Assembly: GCF_000524195.1 (NCBI RefSeq)
Contig: NW_020170469.1
Coordinates: 31,110-70,877 of the forward strand
Reading direction: 5' to 3'
Source: Echinococcus granulosus
Lineage: Eukaryota > Platyhelminthes > Cestoda > Cyclophyllidea > Taeniidae
Length of the DNA: 39,768 nt
A program made the translations under genes and the position numbers. The notes under the pieces are model-generated. The model saw only the letters and a list, made by a program, of their open reading frames with translations. It did no database searches and was not told the origin of the DNA. Positions 12,301 through 21,300 of the stretch are shown piece after piece (within the stretch, counting starts at the first letter, position 1; the number at the start of each line of letters is the position of its first letter).

Positions 12301-15300
12301 CCCCCACACAAGGTCAGTGAGTTTTCGCATTTCTTCAGGTAGAATGTAGCAGTGTATAAGATGGCCCTTCTCATAAATATCGTAAACTGTTCTTGAATTT
12401 GTTGTAAATCGTACTTTCGCTAAATCTAAAGAATAAAATTAGGAGATTATCATGTGGGACGGCATGAGCATTAACTCAAATTCATTTTCCTTTCAAATTG
12501 TCAATCAAAACTGATCTTAAGGAATAGGTTAGAAAAAAACTGCTGTGTGGTTCAGAACTCCTTCTTGCAGCCTAAAAATACTGCTTAAATTTTTTGTAGG
12601 CTTACATTATGATGTACAGTGTCTGACACAGACCGTTAGCGTTGTATATAAAGGATAAGTTTTTCCAATCAACTTATGATTACTTGATCTACCGGACCCT
12701 TTGTCACTAATAGCTAGGTCGAGTTTAAGACATAGCCCTGTGACATATGAAGGTCAATTTTACTCCACTAAAATCTGCAAATAAGGAGGCCTGCCGTAAT
12801 TTACCAAAATATTTTAAGTGTAAGTCCTTTTTTAGATTCCCAATCTTGAATTTGCAAGTGTACTTGCGTTGCATCTCCTCTTGACTGCGAATAAAAAGTT
12901 GATTGTAGCGGGAGTGTGCCACCACATCCTTCGTGTGAGTGTCTATCCATTGAAGATGCTTTCCAAAGACTGACGTCATATTCTCTGGTATCAATACGCA
13001 GGTTATTGTTCCTGTCTCTCGGGTATCAAATATATGCGAGTCGTTCAAAATTTGAAGCTTCAACGCAGTAGGATCTGTAGAGACAAATACTTTCGCTACC
13101 AGAAGGGCCATTTGGTCCATTCGCTGAAGACCTCTTATATCGTACAGCGAATAGACCAGTTTATTTGAATGCGACAGTAGCTTAATTGCCAGCTTTTCAA
13201 AAGGCAAAATGTAGTTAATGGTCAAATAGATGGATAGTTCTAATTCAAATAAGACAAATTCTCTTTATCACGAAGACGTATTGCAATGGGTAAAGTGGAG
13301 TACCTATGAACCACAGAGTTGTGGATTTGACCATGACATCAATTCCGAACATAGAAATGATGATGTCAATGGCAATAGAGCCAAATTTTTGATTCGGGCC
13401 CAGCTTTATAGCACCATTCGATGTAGTTTGATTATTCTCATTGAGAGCCTTCAGCCGGCAAGTCGGTACATGGGAATCTAAGGCCATGAGACTCCTATTC
13501 ATGCTGACGGAACAGCGGAGGATATTTGTGCTGCCCAAAACGTAAACCCCATCTTCACCCCCGGGTATCAACTTTATATTGAAGCGGTACGCGTCTGGAT
13601 AAAGGAATAATGAGATTTACCCTAAAAGAGGGTATAGTTCAGGCAACTCCTCAACTTCACATTAGAATCTTCAAGTCAGGCAAACATGTTAAAGTGTAAA
13701 AGAGGAATTCCTCCATGGGTTGTTATGAAACAGATGGTTTAATACTATATTTTAGTTATCAGAACATCTACTATATTTGTATTAATNNNNNNNNNNNNNN
13801 NNNNNNNNNNNNNNNNNNNNNNNNNNNNNNNNNNNNNNNNNNNNNNNNNNNNNNNNNNNNNNNNNNNNNNNNNNNNNNNNNNNNNNAGCTGTGAAGAGCA
13901 ATGACAGTTCTTATTTGAGCGTACTGTTTGGCTATTCCGATCTGGTAAATATATACTCCCAAAAAATTTGGCAAAGCAAGAATGTTGTGAGTTGAAGGGG
14001 AAATGTAGGCATTTTTGGTGCACTTAGCAATTCGCTTTAGCATGTCTTCCATTTGGTGAAATAAAAGCTTAAGTTCCTGTACGTGCTGCAGATAGGTGCA
14101 ATAGTCTCTCTCGCAGGATCTTCCATGTGTGAGTTGGAAATCTTAAAAATGTTTGTACTAGCATGATGGATGAATGATTTTCCAGTGGAAAGGCTGCAGT
14201 CACGTCACAAAACAATTGAAAACAACCTGGAAGAAATAGGCTATAAGGAAATTCGGCGCAACCTTTCCCACTCTAATTTATTATTTTCTGCGAGGATAAT
14301 CAGAGTAAATCGCTAGTTAAATTCGGCAGATGTGCTTAAGAGTGATACTGTTGTAGCGGTACTGGACACTGTAAATCGACGAGATCATTTCATTCACTGT
14401 AGGCAGCGCACATATCGTTTTCTAATTCAGCTAACGTAGATGAAGACAAGAAACAATGACTATGCCAGTGGCCACATGCAGAGAACACCTGCGCAGACCA
14501 TGGAACAGAATGTAGTAGTGACTGAAGCTTCTTCTAAAAGAGGCAGTTAGCTGTGAATCCGTGAATGTGTAGTCATATCTCCATAAGATTCCAAACCCAG
14601 CACGATATGTCAGTAGGACTGACGGCTAGTGAACCGGTTATTCAGCTACTCATCTGTAGTGGGGAAGGAGATTAAATGGTATAAACATCTTTAAGGCTAT
14701 CCTAGGCTGTGTATCCAAACGTCATTGATGAATGTGGCTGTGGTAGCTTCCATCTTTTTATTATCATTCTTGCAAACATGGTCACTTTGTGGAAGGTATG
14801 ACATCCTGTGCGTCCTGCAGACGCATTATCAGTTGAATGGCGGAATTGCACAAATGAACAGTTGTTCTAGTACACAGGTGGACCAGATTAGTTAAGAAAA
14901 TTTGCTATTTTTATGCTAAATGTCAAATAGTGCTTCACTTACATCTGCCTAGGTTATACGTAAAACTGGACAGGGCCAAAAATAATAGCGGTTTCCAGTG
15001 CTCGAACTCGTTTACATACTTTCTGACCTCAAGAGTGTCAGTATACCTCAGTAGCTTCATATAAGAAATGAAAGTGACAAGTAAAAATTGCCTTTGACCA
15101 TTTCTGCCCATATATTTAGAAACTGAATAAATAAACTGACAATTATATTGAAGGTGTAGGTCTTCAGCTAACCGTGAAATTAATAACGATAGAAACTTAC
15201 GTATCACTATGAAGCACGTCTCATTTATGGGAGTGCTGGACCGTAGTAGAGGTATGGTGCAGATTACACAGAAGGTCCCCTCACCAACTTTGTCATTCAG

Positions 15301-18300
15301 GATAATCTTAGCTCCCTCTATCAATGGGGGTGCCGGGTGGTAACGAATCTTGCTAAAACTCCACTTCACCTGCAATTCATCTGCACTCAGTGGTTCAGCA
15401 CCACTAACACGGCACATTATAAATTCTTCTGAATGCCGATTAGCCAGCACGTGTACTTTTTTGGCGCCTTCAATTTGTAGCTTGACTTCTTTAATGTCTA
15501 TGCATAAAAAATTTTGATCTATTTTTAGGGTCATTTCAAGTTCAATGCATGTAGGGACTACTACCTCAACCATATATAAATGTGCCCAGCGTTACTTTGA
15601 AATTCCCCGTATTCGCTCCTTTAGCTTCCTTATTAAATCATACCCATTTCTGCCAAACGCACCCTGAGCAAATGCCCATTATGCAAAGTTAATTTTATTT
15701 GTCTACACATTGTGAATTTGTGTCATCCGATAACGTGTTTTATCTGCTCATACAATAAATAGTAGGTAGCATTAGTTTAAATAAATTTTGCGAAACTGCC
15801 TATGAGGCAAATCGTTTATACTCGTCTTAAATTTTATTTTACCATCTAAGTCAATGTGCAGTTAAAGTCCTAATCTGTAGCTGTACTTACCTATTGTTGG
15901 GATTATTTCCCTGTGCGAAAATAATTGTTTTGATTGATAAAATACGTTTATTTTGACACCAGTGCTAGTAGAATTCTCCGAAGCTGTAAGTTCCTTCATC
16001 AGCTCCAATTTCTCATTAGTGAATATGTAACGAGAATTAACCTCGTCGTCGCCGTTATGGAAGTAGGCTTTTCTGTGTATTGACTTCAATTTTGGAACCA
16101 GCAGCCGCAGTCCTTTAATCGAAGTTTAAATAGACCACCTTTAATTCCACTAAGATGCAATTAAGCTCCTAACGCCTAAGGGTGTAGGATGACCAAATGC
16201 GTTCCTTAAGTATGTTTTCCATAAAACGTTGCGAAAAACCTGGCTTATTAAAACAACATCAGTACAAATTATAATTTATCCCAAATTTTTTAGGAGACGC
16301 CATCGATAGGAACAAATGCCCAGTGTGTGGCACCTTCTTCCGCAACTCATTTTTAGTTCACTCGTCAATCTAATTCTACTATCGACTATCTAATGCTAAT
16401 GCAAGTAAAATTATGTTTGGCTTGTGAATCCCCTGTGTAATTTTTGGTCTTCAATAAGTGGTCGATTACGTCTTCAGTGTACCACATACACCTAGGAAAC
16501 ATGAACAATTGGGGATAAAGTGACTTGCGCTAGTCATTCAGTAAGCCAGTTTGTCGATTAGCGTGCAAAGAAACAAAGAAGCTTGGCTTTTGAAATGAGA
16601 TGAAAGGAAGAAGTGAAAAACACACTGATAGGCTTTGTGCACAACTGCAGGGAGGCGGGAGCCAGTTGTGTGAACGCCTCCAGTATGACTTTACTCCCGG
16701 TTGATGAGCGTACAAACGAACGGTTTCGTCATATACCACTTTGCTAGAAAGTATTGGTTACATGTTAACTGTCACTTATTTTAATGAACAGCTGCTCGCA
16801 AACCTTTGTTACTATCAGACACTTAGGGTATTCATGTTTACAGCACGTTATTCTTGGAGTGATGCACCATTTTTGGGGAAGTACTTTCTGCTACCGCATA
16901 CTCCACCCTCTTGGAATGCTGAAGTATACTAAGCTCGCAAAGCAGGAGGGCTTAAAATAGCACCCTTTGAGTTCTATCAGCATTATATAATATAATGGTG
17001 CAACATGCAAGCAAGATCGTCTAGAGCACAGAGGGGGACAAAGATGGTAGACTGATACATATCCACACTTGATATTGCCTATAAACAGTTGCCGAAATTT
17101 GATGATCCTCCACAAATCACAAGATATTGCAGCAAGATAATACCGAAAGACAGTGAAGTTTTCTAGGTACTTGATGGATTTCTTCTTCAATATATCTCCT
17201 TCGCAAATTCGGAATTCACAGTTCTCTTTCACATTGATGGAATTTAACGAAAAAGCAACAAAACAGAGAGCAATTGACTTTGGTTGGATACTTCACCTCC
17301 ATAACTGCTGATTGCACTTTAAATCAAAAGAAACACGATCTACCTGATCATACTGAAACTGTTTCAATGATCTTAAAGGAGATTTGGCTAACATATATTG
17401 TGTTAATTCTTCATACGACAGTTTTTACTCTTGTTTTATCCTATCCTTTACATTACGAGACAATTCTTTTAGTGATCTGTGCCTGGTAAATCACGCCTTA
17501 CCATACGCGGTAACATCTCTTCTGCTCAGCTCGCCGTAGTGCGATGCAGTGCGTAAGAGGCATCGAATTGAGTAGATGTGAGGGAGTTTATTCCCTCCGC
17601 TCGGTTTCAAATTTATTGACATGCTATTCGTTTCGGCTATGACCATTTCGTCTTCATAAATTTTCATCGAAATCGAGCCATACGCTTGTAACAACTCTGG
17701 TCGACTGCTGGTGCAGGTGAATTTGTAGCGTTTACCCACAAAAATTCTCTCTATCTCCGGTTTGATCGTAACTTTTAATTTGTTTAAAGCTAAAACAGTA
17801 TGAAGTTTATAAAAATATGCTTTTGATGGGATAAGAGACTAAATGTTTTGGACCAACCCTCTACTTACGGTAAATGATAAAGTTAAAAGGTATATCTACG
17901 GGATCGCCATTCATAACCCTTTCACAATATAGCCTGGTTTGAAAGGACTCCGTAAAGTAACTCCGAAGGGTTACGTGTCCAGGCTCTGTGCCCAGGTTTA
18001 TCATCTCCATGAAGAAACAACGGTAGACAGGCATTTGCAGGCCTTTGCGATCTTTCATATAAACCCACAGATCCTGCTGAATTTCCGGAATAATGACATT
18101 GTGAGAAGGTTCAATCATTTCAGGATAGGTTAAGATGTCTGTAAATAGAAATTAAGCCTAAGAATGTGCAAAATCTCTAAGGAAAATCAAATGCTTTAGT
18201 TAAGTAAGTAGTATCCGGACATCAAACTATGGGTCAGTTTATGAAATGAATGAAATATGCTGAAATTCTTTCGACATTTGGCAAAGAAAAACATGGATTT

Positions 18301-21300
18301 AAGAAGACATTTAAGCAAGGCGGGACTAATATTACAGGTAGGATTAGAAAGAAATGCTGTCGTGACGATAATCTAAACTATTGCGAGTAACGTGTGTTTT
18401 GGTTCAGACACCATTAATATGGACAAGAAATAGGAAAAATGGCCGTGTACACGTGCAATAATAGTGCTCGTAGAAAGTAGAACGGAGTGTATTAATGAAA
18501 GCAGCTTCTCACTGCATCTAAATAGCGGCAAGGACTGTGGCCGTGATTTATCTCAGACCACCACCACCGCCACTGCGCTAATCAGCATTATCAACACCAG
18601 CTGCAGCAGTGTCTGTATTATTGTCAGAGCTAGCAATCCTCTGAACGCTTTAGCTACCTAGTAGACCGTAAGTCGTGAATTGCCTGTCACGTCCTCGACG
18701 CCTGACATGTTTTATGACCTGTCTTGTGGCATAGTATCCCGAGGAACGAATCCTTCTGCAGGAATTATCAACACCACACCATAACACATCACAGGACAGC
18801 GCAACAAGACACAAAACCCTTCTTCGTGAACACGGTTTTCAGTGATTTAATAAGACTGGTTCGCACTAGATATTTTTTTGAATTTTTCCAATGGGCAGCA
18901 TTGGGAGTTGAAGCAGTTGATTGGCCTCTAGCTGAAGAAGCGCAGTGACAATAAGAAGGAGGATTGTGGGATTAGTATTGATAGGTGTAGCGAACCCGGT
19001 AAGGCCACTTTGGTGAGATGTGAATAAAAGCATGGGAGAAATGAAAGTTAGCAGAGGTGTGTGTTTCTCTAGTAATGATAAGGCGAAGCAGTCTGTGCTA
19101 GAATCCTTCTGTTGTACTGATGAATCTGTCCGTCCCGAAGGTGCTTTGCATTAATGCGCCTAATACATAAACGTGTCTCTTTCTGCGATCTGCTTAGAAC
19201 TTCAAGAAAAATTTTAACAGCTGCCAAAGCCACTCTATAGCACTTAATGCATGAAGGAAATCAAAGTATTTTGAGTGTAATGAATGTCAAAAGAAATGCT
19301 TATTCTTACTGAAATTTAGCACTTCTACTTGAAGGTCGTAGCAATCAAGGTATGATAATTTGCGTTTATAAGGTACCGCACTGTAGAATTCTACCGCCTT
19401 CGTATGCCAATTCCAGTAGAGCAATGAGTACTTATTCAGATCTTCGGTAACATATTCACATTTCAAGCTGGGACATTCGCCCTTCATCTGACGATACTTC
19501 AGCACTGGAACCACTTTACTGTAAAAGTCATCAGGCACAAGACCGATCTCGCTTTGGGTATCTACTATGCAAGCCTCTTCATATGAAGTCTGCCAGCCTC
19601 GCAGCATGAGACCTCGTTTTAGAAGAAAGTAGAATTCGGCCTTGCGCCTAATTAGCATCATTTTGTAGGTACGGGTGCAGTAGCAGTCGAATACCTCGAA
19701 TTCTCTCTTAATTTCATCGATCCTGATGGTATCATTGAAACTTGGTCCATCCTCGTGGATGCTAATGCAATGGACGTTGCAAATTTGTGGAGCTAGTTGA
19801 GCTGGATCGGCATTTATCCACGTTTCGTTAGGTTTTTGGGAGTAGGATGCTCTTACAATGTACATATAGTTCAACTTGGCAGTGAAGAGACGAAAATTTG
19901 CTTGGGCTTTAAGAAAAGTATTCGAGAGACATTTTACAAGAACGTCATAAAACATTCTTATCTCTTAACTACTTTAATCTCTACCACTATGCCACTAGCC
20001 TCATTTAAATCTTTATTTCCTTTTTCAAAAATTGTTAATAATTTCTCCTTATTTTTGTGTAATTTGCAAGTTAAGCCATTAGTTTCAGCCACTACTATGT
20101 GACTGGAATATCATAATTCAAAACATCAAATTAATCATCCTACCAAGGAAATGAAGCCTGAAGTGTTTTTCTTTGCCCTTTTGTTCCTTGTATTTGGCAA
20201 AGCACGAAACTTCAGCTGTTCCCTCCTTTGTGTAACTGCTTATTTTGAGAAAGGGACTTTTAAAAGTAATTTTCCCCCTGCAGTGGATATCATGAGAAGG
20301 GATTTCAATTAGACCGACAGATGCCCGCACCTCGATGTCATCCATGTGCTCCCCGAGAAGGTAATACCCACGATTATACAGCAATTGTATTTTGATCGCG
20401 GTGGGCACTAAAAAAAGTTATTGCTATTTCCATAACTTCTTTGTAGGCAGCGTTTATGCAGGGCTAAAAGACTCACAGGTTAGGAGGTGGTAGAGAGTTG
20501 CTCTGACTGCAATTGGACCAACAAACGCAGCACACTGTATGGTGACGATTCTAATGGAAGAATCAATCCTTTTATTGAGAACCACCTCTCCCATCTCGGA
20601 TAGAGTTACCCAGAAACAGCCATATCTATCCATATCCGACATTTGCAATGTCGAATCATCGAGCTTCACGACGAGAGGAATGGTCTTTTTTTGATAGAAT
20701 ATTTCAAATATTCTTGAGCCTATTAAAGCAAATTTAAATTGCCCAGAAAATATGCCCATAAAATAGTCCGATTTGTCACTTAGAGATGCAGTTTAACACA
20801 GGTTTTAATCATGCTACCTTTTTCAATTCAGATTCATTTTGATTGATTACACTCCATGACGGCAAAGATTGCTGTCGATTGAGTGCAAAAATTGAAACAA
20901 ACGTACTAAGTATAAGTACACTTTGGGAAAACTCGTCATCTCCACATGTAACGTTGTAACGGCCGGGTACACCGTTCAAGAGCGAATTTGTGGACGAAAC
21001 CAATGTCTTTGACTCCACTTTGCAGGCCCTTGGATCGGTCAAGGTGTCGAGTTTTGGTGGAAACTTTGAAGCATTTTTCATGTATACCGAGTCAAAAAGT
21101 GGGTAGTAAAACAGTTTGTTTGTCCCTATAAAATAAAGTGCTTACACAATTATTAACGGTGCTACCAGCATCACGTGTGTGCGATATAAGTTCCTTATCA
21201 GTTGATTATAAATGATTGTACAAAACCGTATTTAACAAAACAAGGTGACGAAGCTAAAATAGATTCATAATGTTTATGGTCCAAAGAGGATTGCATTCTT

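Noticed and set aside
12725..13225. Extending exon 13 upstream along its open frame
   Set aside because: A good acceptor (TTTGTCTCTACAG) at 13075 gives the family's phase and a normal A-strand start; the extra 50 residues do not look like module sequence.
14935..15573. Reading the whole 639-nt open frame as one exon
   Set aside because: A strong donor GTAAGTTT ends the module at 15201 and an acceptor starts it at 15497; the remainder is intron that happens to be open.
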